A DNA stretch of 35,914 nt from Gemmatimonadota bacterium (GTDB lineage: Bacteria > Gemmatimonadota > Gemmatimonadetes > Gemmatimonadales > Gemmatimonadaceae). Each line of letters opens with the position of its first letter. Positions within the stretch are counted from its first letter, which is position 1. The stretch is from contig PMYN01000150.1 of NCBI GenBank assembly GCA_003171215.1, positions 1 to 35,914 of the forward strand, read 5' to 3'. Below, piece after piece: positions 1 to 7,074 of the stretch. The notes beneath the pieces were generated by a model. That model saw only the letters and a list, made by a program, of their open reading frames with translations, was not told the DNA's origin and made no database searches. The position numbers and the translations under genes are program-made.

Positions 1-1
1 G

Positions 2-133
2 GATTCCATCCCCGTGCGCCTCACCATCCCGGCGCTCGACGAAGGTCCGCACCAGAGCTACGCGATCCAGTGGTTCAGCTTCGCCCTCGTGGCCGTCGTC
101 GGGGGCGTGGCGCTCTCACGCCGTCCACGCTAG
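2..133 (+). CDS. SURF1-like cytochrome oxidase assembly protein, C-terminal end (partial)
   Basis: Only the last 43 codons are in the window; the gene enters from the left edge and stops at TAG 131-133. The tail reads as a short conserved stretch (GPHQSYAIQWFSFALV) followed by one hydrophobic segment and a basic end (SRRPR). The pattern of a Gly-Pro-His, then Ser-Tyr-Ala, then Gln-Trp-Phe motif running into the last transmembrane helix is the usual end of SURF1 proteins. These are inner-membrane factors that help haem a insertion into aa3-type cytochrome oxidase. The next gene starts 9 nt downstream on the same strand, so the two may be co-transcribed. The short fragment limits certainty, but the motif is distinctive. 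Confidence 0.75.
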   Translation, partial: DSIPVRLTIPALDEGPHQSYAIQWFSFALVAVVGGVALSRRPR

Positions 134-142
134 GTATCAGGC

Positions 143-2065
143 ATGGCCGACCATATCCAGAATGCCCGCGCCTCCGAGGCGGAAGCGCGCGACGTCGCCG
201 AGCAGGCGCGTGAGACCGAGTGGACGCACCCGAGCTTCGTGCGCGAACTCTTCCTCGGACGGTTCCGCGCGGAGTTGATCCATCCGCACCCACTGGAAGA
301 TCCGGCGGAAGCGGAACGGGCGAAGCCGTTCCTGGACAAGCTGCGCGCGTTCCTCGACACGTACGATGCGGACGAAACCGACCGCACCGGCACCATCAAG
401 GAATCCGACGTGCAGGCGCTGCGCGAGATGGGCGCGATGGGCATCAAGATTCCCAAGGAGTACGGCGGGCTCGGCCTCTCGCAGATGACCTACGTGAAGG
501 CCATGGAGCTGGTGACGTCGAAGTGCGGATCGCTCGTCGCGCTGGTCTCGGCGTCGCAGTCGATCGGCGTGCCGCAGCCGCTCGCGCTCTTCGGCACCGA
601 GGAGCAGAAGCGGAAGTATTTCCCGCGCATCGCGAAGGGCGCGATCACGGCGTTTGCGCTGACCGAGGTGAACGCGGGATCCGATCCGGCGAACATGACG
701 ACGACCGCGACGCTCTCCGAGGACAGCAGGCACTGGATCATCAACGGCGAGAAGCTCTGGTGCACGAACGGCACGCGCGCCGAACTATTCGTGGTGATGG
801 CGCGCACGCCGGACAAGGTCGTGAACGGCAAGCCGCGCAGGCAAATCACGGCGTTCATCGTCGAGGCCGACACGCCGGGCTTCGCGGTGAAGATGCGCCT
901 CCATTTCATGGGACTGAAGGCGATCGAGAACGGCTGGCTGTCGTTCACGAACGTGAAGGTTCCCGTGGAGAACGTGCTCTGGGGCGAGGGGAAGGGACTC
1001 AAGCTCGCGCTCATCACGCTGAACACGGGGAGGCTCACGATTCCCGCGAGCGTCCTCGGCGGGGCCAAGGCGCTGATCAAGGCGATTCGCGCGTGGTCGA
1101 TGGAGCGCGTGCAGTGGGGCCAGCCGATCGGGAAGCACGAGGCGGTCGCGCAGAAGATCGCGCGCATGGTGTCGAACACCTTCGCGATGGAGGCTGTTGC
1201 GTTGCTGTCCACTGCACTCTATGAGAAGGGCGGCTACGACATTCGTCTCGAGGCCGCGATCGCGAAGCTGTGGAATACCGAGGCTGCCTGGCGCGGGGTG
1301 GACGACGCGCTGCAGATCCGCGGCGGCCGCGGCTACGAGACCGCGGATTCGCTGCGCGCGCGCGGCGAGAAGGCGATCCCGGTGGAGCGCATGATGCGCG
1401 ACTCGCGCATCAACCTGATCTTCGAGGGCTCGAGCGAGATCATGCGGCTGTTCATCGCGCGTGAGGCGGTGGACGCGCACTTCTCGCTCGCGTTCCCGAT
1501 CGTCGCGCCCGAGTCGTCGTTCTCGACGCGCATCAAGGCGGCGGTGAAGGCGGCGCCGTTCTACCTCACGTGGTATCCGGCGCGATGGATCCCGAGCTTC
1601 AAGTCATACGGCGATTTCGGGAAGCTCGCGGGACACATGCGCTTCGCCGATCGCACGACGCGCAAGCTCGGGCGCTCGCTGTTCCACGCGATGGTGCGCT
1701 TCGGCCCGAAGCTCGAGCGCAAGCAGATGGTGCTCTTCCGCGCGGTGGACATCGGCGCCGAGCTCTTCGCGATGGCCGCGAGCTGTGCCCGGGCGCAGAT
1801 GCTGGCGACGAAGCTCAACCAGCCCGAAGCGATCCAGCTGGCCGATGCCTTCTGCGTCGAGGCGAGAGGACGAATCGCGGTGCTCTTCGCGTCACTGTAC
1901 GGCCCGCACGACGAGCAGCTGTACAAGCTCGCGATGAGCGTGCTGAAGGGCGAACACGCCTGGCTGGAGCAGGGGATCGTGGATGAAGCGTATTATCATG
2001 ATGCGGCGCCGAATACCAACGATGGAAGATCGAAGATGGAAGATCGAAAACTCGTCCCGGTCTAG
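143..2065 (+). CDS. Acyl-CoA dehydrogenase, long (VLCAD/ACAD9-like) form
   Basis: A 640-residue FAD-dependent acyl-CoA dehydrogenase that would introduce the trans-2 double bond into acyl-CoA in beta-oxidation. Family landmarks in order are an N-terminal helical domain with GIKIPKEYGGLGLS near residue 100, the FAD/substrate segment FALTEVNAGSDP near 175, a beta domain with NGEKLWCTNG, and the C-terminal helical domain with QIRGGRGYE. The motif LIFEGSSEI holds the glutamate that aligns with the catalytic base of the MCAD class. About 170 residues follow this motif, as in the membrane-associated VLCAD/ACAD9 type and unlike short-chain forms of about 380 residues. The ATG at 143 lies 9 nt after the upstream stop. 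The last 15 or so codons are unusual: they are made of a purine-rich repeat (ATGGAAGATCGAAG units) also found between genes at 11576-11685, so the C-terminus looks overwritten by repeat DNA. Confidence 0.93.
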   Translation: MADHIQNARASEAEARDVAEQARETEWTHPSFVRELFLGRFRAELIHPHPLEDPAEAERAKPFLDKLRAFLDTYDADETDRTGTIKESDVQALREMGAMGIKIPKEYGGLGLSQMTYVKAMELVTSKCGSLVALVSASQSIGVPQPLALFGTEEQKRKYFPRIAKGAITAFALTEVNAGSDPANMTTTATLSEDSRHWIINGEKLWCTNGTRAELFVVMARTPDKVVNGKPRRQITAFIVEADTPGFAVKMRLHFMGLKAIENGWLSFTNVKVPVENVLWGEGKGLKLALITLNTGRLTIPASVLGGAKALIKAIRAWSMERVQWGQPIGKHEAVAQKIARMVSNTFAMEAVALLSTALYEKGGYDIRLEAAIAKLWNTEAAWRGVDDALQIRGGRGYETADSLRARGEKAIPVERMMRDSRINLIFEGSSEIMRLFIAREAVDAHFSLAFPIVAPESSFSTRIKAAVKAAPFYLTWYPARWIPSFKSYGDFGKLAGHMRFADRTTRKLGRSLFHAMVRFGPKLERKQMVLFRAVDIGAELFAMAASCARAQMLATKLNQPEAIQLADAFCVEARGRIAVLFASLYGPHDEQLYKLAMSVLKGEHAWLEQGIVDEAYYHDAAPNTNDGRSKMEDRKLVPV

Positions 2066-2112
2066 AAGGGCAGACGGCGGACGACGGACGACAGTAAACT
2101 CGTTTCAGTCTA
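2020..2112. repeat. Purine-rich GAAGATCGAAGATGG repeat and short direct repeat at convergent gene ends
   Basis: Copies of ATGGAAGATCGAAGATGG-type units occupy about 2022-2048, inside the last codons of the acyl-CoA dehydrogenase. They are followed by GGCGGACGACGGACGACAG-type units near 2074-2093. The block is framed by two near-copies of AAACTCGTYYCRGTCTAG (about 2048-2065 and 2095-2112). One supplies the TAG stop of the plus-strand gene and the other supplies the stop of the minus-strand transporter. The same purine-rich unit forms a large hairpin at 11576-11685. Confidence 0.7.
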
Positions 2113-3033
2113 GGCCACACGCTGGCGACGGAACTGAAGCACCACGACGGCGGCGACGATCATCGCACCGCCGGTCAGGATGTTCATCGTGATGGCCTGC
2201 CGCAGCACGAGGGCGCCGAGTATCGCCGTCAGGAACGGCTCGACCGTGGAAACGATCGCCGTGCGAACCGGCCCGAGCCGCATCAGCCCCATCAGGAAGA
2301 ACACCGAGGGCAGCACCGTGCTGAAGAGCGCCAGCGCGATGATGGCCATCCACGCCGTCGAGGGCAGGTTCGCCGTCAGTGTCTGATCCCCCACGGCGAG
2401 CAGCAGGAAACAAAAGGCCGACCCGATCTTTCCGTAGGCGCTGGTGACCGACACCGGATGCGACTTCTGCATCCATTGCATCAGCGGGATATACAAGCCG
2501 TAGACCACCGCGGCGCCGAGGGCGAGCGCGATCCCCGTCCATGGCAGCGCGGCCGCGCTCGCGCCGCCGGCGAGCGGCGCGCCCACGATCACGACGATCC
2601 CGCCGAAGCTCAGGGCGAGTGCCGCGAGCCGGCGCATCGTCACCGGCTCCGCGCCGCGAATCGTCTGCACGAGCGTCACCCACGCGGGATACGTGTAGAA
2701 CAGGAAGGCGAGCGTCGCGACGCCGATGTACTTCAGGCTCGAGAGCGCCATTCCCACGAGCAGCGCCTGCCCGCCGCCGCCGAGTGTGATGAAGCGCACA
2801 GCCTCGCGCCACGGCATGCGCGGATAGCTCCGCGTGCCGACGAACGAAACCATCACCACCGCGCCGATCACGTAGCGCCACATCAGCACCACGGGGAGCG
2901 GAACGCCCTGGCCCGTCGCGATGCTCGTGAGCGTACTGACCGCGGCGAACCCGAGCGCCGCGAGCAGGGTGAACATCGTTCCGGCGCCCGTCTCGGCCGG
3001 CGAGGCGGCGATTCGTGTTTTCGGGTCGCTCAT
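2110..3033 (-). CDS. EamA/DMT-family transporter
   Basis: A 307-residue integral membrane protein of the drug/metabolite transporter superfamily, with two EamA repeats giving about ten hydrophobic segments. Typical features are a first helix after TMFTLLAALGFAAVSTLTS, RYVIGAVVMVSF near residue 60, and a second half with VVYGLYIPLMQW and VEPFLTAILGALVLRQAI near the end. The Glu-Pro in the penultimate helix region is characteristic of the family. The substrate cannot be told from sequence; members export amino acids, nucleosides or small metabolites. An open frame extends upstream to 3360, but that part is low-complexity and covers a hairpin. I chose the ATG at 3033 (MSDPKTR), where the compact family fold begins. 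It converges on the acyl-CoA dehydrogenase and its stop lies in a repeat shared by both gene ends. Confidence 0.88.
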   Translation of the reverse strand: MSDPKTRIAASPAETGAGTMFTLLAALGFAAVSTLTSIATGQGVPLPVVLMWRYVIGAVVMVSFVGTRSYPRMPWREAVRFITLGGGGQALLVGMALSSLKYIGVATLAFLFYTYPAWVTLVQTIRGAEPVTMRRLAALALSFGGIVVIVGAPLAGGASAAALPWTGIALALGAAVVYGLYIPLMQWMQKSHPVSVTSAYGKIGSAFCFLLLAVGDQTLTANLPSTAWMAIIALALFSTVLPSVFFLMGLMRLGPVRTAIVSTVEPFLTAILGALVLRQAITMNILTGGAMIVAAVVVLQFRRQRVA

Positions 3034-3148
3034 GGGAAACAGTGTAACCGGCGCTAAAGTCCCGGACCATCCGATACGAAACTTTGACAATCCGGACGCG
3101 TACTGAATGCAACCTTTCGGAACTCCGGGTGTTCTAATCTCAGTGAAC

Positions 3149-3243
3149 AAAAGGACGGGCGACGGGCAGTTGGTATTGGAGTGACGGCCGGTGCTGGTGG
3201 GGGGCCGGCCTCCTTCATGCCAACTGTCCGTCGCCTTCCTTTT
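3149..3243. other. Long imperfect inverted repeat, candidate structured RNA or terminator
   Basis: The arms are AAAAGGA (3149-3155) plus GGCGACGGGCAGTTGG (3158-3173), pairing with CCAACTGTCCGTCGCC (3220-3235) plus TCCTTTT (3237-3243). The inner 16-bp stem has a single G-U wobble; the outer 7 bp are separated by a small internal loop. A second hairpin, GGCCGG 3186-3191 with CCGGCC 3205-3210, sits in the loop. It lies in the intergenic space between two divergently oriented genes, upstream of the dehydrogenase gene at 3421, where no ordinary terminator is expected. It does not match a riboswitch class I recognise. Confidence 0.6.
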
Positions 3244-3420
3244 AAGACAGGGGCGAGTGGCGAGACCAGTGGGGAGTGGAGCGGGTGAGGGGGGAGTGGG
3301 GAGAACCGAGCGGCGAGGGGCGAGTTTGAGTGGCGAGACAACATCATGATGTCTCGCCACTCTCTTCCGCAGTTCGGACAGGGGTAGCGATTCAATCGAT
3401 GGGCGATGACCTTACTCGTC
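3244..3420. repeat. GGCGAG/GGGGAGTGG low-complexity repeat ending in a perfect hairpin
   Basis: The stretch 3250-3335 consists of variants of GGGGCGAGTGGCGAG and GGGGAGTGG. It ends in a 13-bp perfect stem, GAGTGGCGAGACA 3328-3340 with TGTCTCGCCACTC 3350-3362, around a nine-base loop that is itself part of CATCATGATG. Together with the upstream inverted repeat it fills the 387 nt between the EamA start and the dehydrogenase start. I see no gene here. Confidence 0.6.
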
Positions 3421-4311
3421 ATGTCTACCATCGCATTTCTCGGCCTCGGCGCCATCGGCGCTCCGATGGCAAAGCATCTGACGCCGCCCGGATTCACACT
3501 TTCAGTCTGGAACCGCACGGCCTCCAAGGCCGCTGCCTTCGCGGCGGCCAACAATGCGCGCCATGCCAGGACTCCCGCCGATGCCGCACGCGGCGCGGAG
3601 ATCGTGATCACCTGTCTCCCCACCTCGCGCGAAGTCGCCGCCCTGCTGGACGGTGCCGACGGTCTCCTCGCGACGATGGCGAAGGGTTCGCTCCTCATCG
3701 ACTGCACGTCCGGCGATCCTGCCACATCGCGCCAGACCGCCGCGCGCCTGGCTGAAAATGGAATCGGATTTCTCGACGCGCCCGTGAGCGGCGGAGTCTC
3801 GGGCGCCGAGGCGGGGAAGCTCACGGTCATGGTCGGCGGCGATGCCGCGCTGCTCGAGCGCGCGCAGCCCGCCCTGCAGGCATTCGGCGAGAAGATCGTG
3901 CACTGCGGGCCCGTCGGCGCGGGTCACGCGATCAAGGCGATCAATCAGGCGATGCTGGCGGTTCACATTTGGAGCCTCGCAGAAGGCATGCTCGCGCTCT
4001 CGAAGGCCGGCGTGAAACCGGAAGTCGCGCTCGACGTGATCAACGCGTCGAGCGGACGGTCGAACACGTCGATGAACCTCTTTCCGCAGCGCGTCATCGG
4101 CCGCGCGTTTCCGCGCACCTTCAAGCTCGCTCTGCTCGACAAGGACGTGCGCATCGGCGCGCAGTTCCTGCGCGAGCAGAACGTTCCGTCGCCGATGATC
4201 CAGCTCGCGGCGGAACTCTTCGCCGCCGCGCACGCCGAGCTCGGCGACGACGCGGACCACGTCGAAGCGGTGAAAGTCGTCGAGCGCACCGGCGGGGCGG
4301 AGATCAAGTGA
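3421..4311 (+). CDS. 3-hydroxyisobutyrate dehydrogenase family NAD(P)-dependent oxidoreductase
   Basis: A 296-residue beta-hydroxyacid dehydrogenase. The N-terminus has the Rossmann nucleotide-binding signature GLGAIGAPMA (about residues 8-17). The substrate-binding signature DAPVSGGVSGAEAGKLTVMVGG starts near residue 119. The general acid lysine of the family is in GAGHAIKAINQ (K172), and it is present. Substrates in this family include 3-hydroxyisobutyrate, tartronate semialdehyde and glyoxylate-type aldehydes; the exact one cannot be chosen from sequence. An in-frame ATG at 3406 would add MTLLV, but MSTIAFLGLG at 3421 gives the standard family N-terminus. The next gene starts within the stop codon context (GTGA at 4308-4311), so the two are very probably one operon and may act on related carbon and nitrogen metabolites. 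Confidence 0.9.
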   Translation: MSTIAFLGLGAIGAPMAKHLTPPGFTLSVWNRTASKAAAFAAANNARHARTPADAARGAEIVITCLPTSREVAALLDGADGLLATMAKGSLLIDCTSGDPATSRQTAARLAENGIGFLDAPVSGGVSGAEAGKLTVMVGGDAALLERAQPALQAFGEKIVHCGPVGAGHAIKAINQAMLAVHIWSLAEGMLALSKAGVKPEVALDVINASSGRSNTSMNLFPQRVIGRAFPRTFKLALLDKDVRIGAQFLREQNVPSPMIQLAAELFAAAHAELGDDADHVEAVKVVERTGGAEIK

Positions 4312-5567
4312 GCGCGGGGGCCGTCAGCCGCGGCGTGCATGGCGCGCGCGTGTCGCCGCTCGAGCAGATTCGCGCACGCTTTCCCGCCCTCGAGCGCGTG
4401 CACGAGGACCGGCCCGTCGCGTACTTCGACGGGCCCGGTGGCACGCAGGTGCCGAAGTCGGTCGTCGACGCGGTGCGCGACTACCTGCTGCACCACAACG
4501 CGAACACCGACTGGGCATATCCGACGAGCATCGAAACGGATGCGCTGATCGCCTCGGCGCGACTCGCCCTCGCCGATTTCCTGAACGCCGACGCATCGGA
4601 GATCGCGTTCGGAAACAACATGACGACGCTCACCTTTCACCTCGCGCGCTCGCTCGGCGCGGCGTGGGGCCCGGGCGACGAGATCGTCGTCACCGACCTC
4701 GACCACCACGCGAACGTCGCACCGTGGCGCCGTCTCGAGCGCGAGCGCGGCGTCACCGTGCGCAGCATCGGCGTGGACCTCGAGCGCGGCCAGCTCGACT
4801 GGGAGAGCCTCAAGAGTTCGCTTGGGCCCCGTACGAAGCTGCTCGCGATCGGCGCGGCATCGAACGCTCTCGGCACGATCAACGACGTCAAGCGGGCGAC
4901 GCGTCTCGCGCACGACGTGGGCGCGACCGTGTTCGTCGATGCCGTGCACTACGCGCCGCACGCCCTCGTGGACGTGCGCGCCTTCGACTGCGATTTCCTC
5001 GCGTGCAGCCCGTACAAGTTTTACGGGCCGCACACCGGCGTGCTGTTCGGCAAGAAGCGGCTCATCGAAGCTCTCGACGTGCCGCGCCTCGATCCGGCGC
5101 ACGACAACTCGCCGGACCGCCTCGAGACCGGCACGCTGAATCACGAGGGGATGGCCGGCGCCGCCGCGGCGGTCGATTTCTTCGCGTCGCTCTCGAGCGG
5201 CGCCACGCGCCGCAAGCGGCTCGAGACCGCGTTCGCCGGACTGCACGCGCGGTCGCAGGAACTCGTCGAGCGACTTTGGGGCGGGCTCTCCGCGCTCAGG
5301 GGCGTGACGATGTACGGCCCCACGCCCGATCAGCCCCGTACGCCGACGGTCTCGTTCACGATGCGCGGCCACAGTTCCAGGGAGATCGCCGAGCATCTCG
5401 CGACGCGCGCGCTGTTCGTTTCACACGGAGATTTCTACGCGGCGACGATCGTCGAACTGCTCGGCCACGGCGCGGACGGACTGCTGCGCGTGGGCTGCGC
5501 GTGCTACACCTCCGCGGAGGAAGTGGAGCGCTTGATCGCTGCCGTGGCGGAGTTGCAGACGAAGTAG
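4308..5567 (+). CDS. Class V aminotransferase, cysteine-desulfurase-like (VC1184-type)
   Basis: A 419-residue PLP enzyme of fold type I. It shows YFDGPGGTQVP near residue 39, TDLDHHANVAPW near 129, the cofactor aspartate in VFVDAVHYAPH (D211) and the PLP lysine in CSPYKFYGPH (K237). At the loop where true cysteine desulfurases carry the catalytic cysteine, this protein has FVSHGDFYAAT with no cysteine. It therefore belongs to the desulfurase-like group of unknown substrate and is unlikely to mobilise sulfur. The start is set at GTG 4308, which overlaps the upstream TGA by 4 nt and is preceded by a GGAG about 5 nt away; GTG 4350 is a possible alternative. An open frame continuing upstream to 3969 overlaps the dehydrogenase gene and is not credible. 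Confidence 0.87.
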   Translation: MSAGAVSRGVHGARVSPLEQIRARFPALERVHEDRPVAYFDGPGGTQVPKSVVDAVRDYLLHHNANTDWAYPTSIETDALIASARLALADFLNADASEIAFGNNMTTLTFHLARSLGAAWGPGDEIVVTDLDHHANVAPWRRLERERGVTVRSIGVDLERGQLDWESLKSSLGPRTKLLAIGAASNALGTINDVKRATRLAHDVGATVFVDAVHYAPHALVDVRAFDCDFLACSPYKFYGPHTGVLFGKKRLIEALDVPRLDPAHDNSPDRLETGTLNHEGMAGAAAAVDFFASLSSGATRRKRLETAFAGLHARSQELVERLWGGLSALRGVTMYGPTPDQPRTPTVSFTMRGHSSREIAEHLATRALFVSHGDFYAATIVELLGHGADGLLRVGCACYTSAEEVERLIAAVAELQTK

Positions 5568-5854
5568 AACAACTGCCTTACCACGGATCTACGCGGAGGA
5601 ACTGCTGGCAGGTTTGCAGGACCTGATCAAGCAACTGCCTTGCCACGGATTTCGCGGATGTAGCGGATAGACAACTGCAACAACTTCTTGGGGGAACTGC
5701 AGCTTCGGCATCGGTGCCGCTGTTGCAGTTCCCCCAAAAGTCTTGCAGTTGCAGTATCAGGCCGTTGATCCGTGCGATCCGTGATAAAGCAGTGGCAGTG
5801 TCAGTTGTAGTATCCGATCCAATCCGCGCAATCCGTGGCAGGGCCGCTGCCGTT
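5568..5854. repeat. 287-nt palindromic block of CCACGGAT/ATCCGTGG repeats with nested hairpins
   Basis: No gene is visible here. The left half carries forward units of the type GCCACGGATTTCGCGGAT (near 5580-5600 and 5641-5660). The right half carries the inverse units ATCCGTGCGATCCGTG and ATCCGCGCAATCCGTGG (near 5767-5785 and 5821-5840). In the centre is a perfect 14-bp stem, TTGGGGGAACTGCA 5688-5701 with TGCAGTTCCCCCAA 5724-5737, whose loop holds another 5-bp stem (CGGCA 5706-5710, TGCCG 5715-5719). AACTGC/GCAGTT words recur throughout. The block sits exactly between two convergent genes, so it could act as a two-way transcription barrier, but it is far larger than an ordinary terminator. 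Confidence 0.8.
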
Positions 5855-7039
5855 TCAGTCGCCTTTCTTTCCGGACACCGGCGCCGGAGCCGGCGCCGTG
5901 AACGGCTTCTTGTGCGAGACCCGCGTCTTCTCGAGCGCGCTCAGGAACGGCTCGAACTTCGACCCCGGATTCCAGAGCACCCAGCCGTCGTACCCCGCGT
6001 CGTACACCGCACGCTTCTGCTCGCGCAGTTCATTGGGTCCGTAGGCCGGCTTGCCGAGCGTGAAGGCCTGCAGCCACGGCCGCACGCGCTCGCCGGACAG
6101 CCCGAGCTTCGCGTTGCGCTCGTGCGCGCGGAGGATCGCGGCGTGCACGATCGCGTAAGGCTCGGCGTTCGGATGCGCGACGTTGAGCGAGCCCGGCGGA
6201 TAGTGCGACGGATACGTCATCGGCAGGAGCACGTCGACCACGGGCGCGAGATGCTCCCACTGCTGCCCCACTTCGAGCGCGTTCGGCACGCTCGTGACGA
6301 GGCCGAAGATATCGGCGGTCGTGCGCACGCCGAGCTTCGAGAGGCGCGCATGCGCCATCGCGAGGAAATTGGCGAGCGCCTGTTCCTTGTTCTGGCCGTT
6401 CTGGTCGGGAAAGATCTGCGGCGGCAGCGACTTGTACGGCTCGGGAAAGCGGATGTAGTCGAACTGCACCTCGCCGAATCCGAGCTTCACCACGTCCTCG
6501 GCGACGTGGATGTTGTACTCCCAGAGTTCGTGATGGTACGGGTTCACCCAGAGCGTGCCCTTCTTGTCGCGCCAGGGCGAGCCGTCGGCCTTCCGAATGG
6601 TCCATTCGGGGTGGACGCGCGCGGTGACCGAATCCTTGAACACGACGATTCGCGCGACGGCGAGAATTTTGTGCGCGCGCAGCGTGTCGAGGAGTTCCTT
6701 GAGTTTGGGGATCGTCCCGGCCTTCCCCGCGTTCCGTTGCAGCGACGGATCGGTGGGCGCGTAATTCAGCCCGAACTCGTCCTTGATGTCGATGATGAGC
6801 GCGTTGATTTCCGTTTGATCGGCGATCTGGATGAGCTGGTGGATCCGCTTCGTGCTTTGCGCCGCGAACCGGTTCACGTACAGGCCGCGCACGATTTGCG
6901 TGTCGGGTGACGACGCCTTCGCAGGAGGCGAAACCGTCTGCGCTGGAGTCGTAACCGTCTGAGCGGGAGCCGTTGCGGCTGAGAGACCCTGCGCGAACGC
7001 CGTCGAGCCCAGGAGCAGGGCGAAGAGACTGTATTTCAC
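5855..7039 (-). CDS. Secreted putative glycoside hydrolase (DUF4015 family)
   Basis: A 394-residue exported protein. It begins with a signal peptide (MKYSLFALLLGSTAFAQG). A short Ala/Pro/Thr/Gln-rich linker with repeated APAQTV words follows to about residue 45. Then comes a TIM-barrel-like domain starting at RGLYVNRFAA. Family markers are IIDIKDEFGLNY (near 82), the barrel motif FDYIRFPE (193-200), VLLPMTYPSHYP and the late GYDGWVLWNPGSKFE. DUF4015 proteins are classed with putative glycosidases; the substrate is unknown and I cannot confirm the catalytic acids from sequence alone. The C-terminus is Lys/Pro/Ala-rich. It is divergent from the lipoprotein gene at 7075 with only 35 nt between start codons, so both promoters must lie in or next to that gap or within the neighbour's coding region. 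Confidence 0.87.
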   Translation of the reverse strand: MKYSLFALLLGSTAFAQGLSAATAPAQTVTTPAQTVSPPAKASSPDTQIVRGLYVNRFAAQSTKRIHQLIQIADQTEINALIIDIKDEFGLNYAPTDPSLQRNAGKAGTIPKLKELLDTLRAHKILAVARIVVFKDSVTARVHPEWTIRKADGSPWRDKKGTLWVNPYHHELWEYNIHVAEDVVKLGFGEVQFDYIRFPEPYKSLPPQIFPDQNGQNKEQALANFLAMAHARLSKLGVRTTADIFGLVTSVPNALEVGQQWEHLAPVVDVLLPMTYPSHYPPGSLNVAHPNAEPYAIVHAAILRAHERNAKLGLSGERVRPWLQAFTLGKPAYGPNELREQKRAVYDAGYDGWVLWNPGSKFEPFLSALEKTRVSHKKPFTAPAPAPVSGKKGD

Positions 7040-7074
7040 GGGTGTATATTAGTCGAATCGTGAGGAATCCTTGC

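Noticed and set aside
3054-3830. A 258-codon minus-strand frame across the dehydrogenase start
   Set aside because: It spans hairpins and low-complexity repeats and is antisense to a real gene; no domain is visible.
4308-5567. Cysteine desulfurase (sulfur mobilisation) assignment
   Set aside because: The PLP residues fit, but the catalytic-cysteine loop reads SHGDFYA without cysteine.
5568-5854. CRISPR array
   Set aside because: Units are degenerate, inverted as well as direct, and have no constant spacer length; no cas genes are present.
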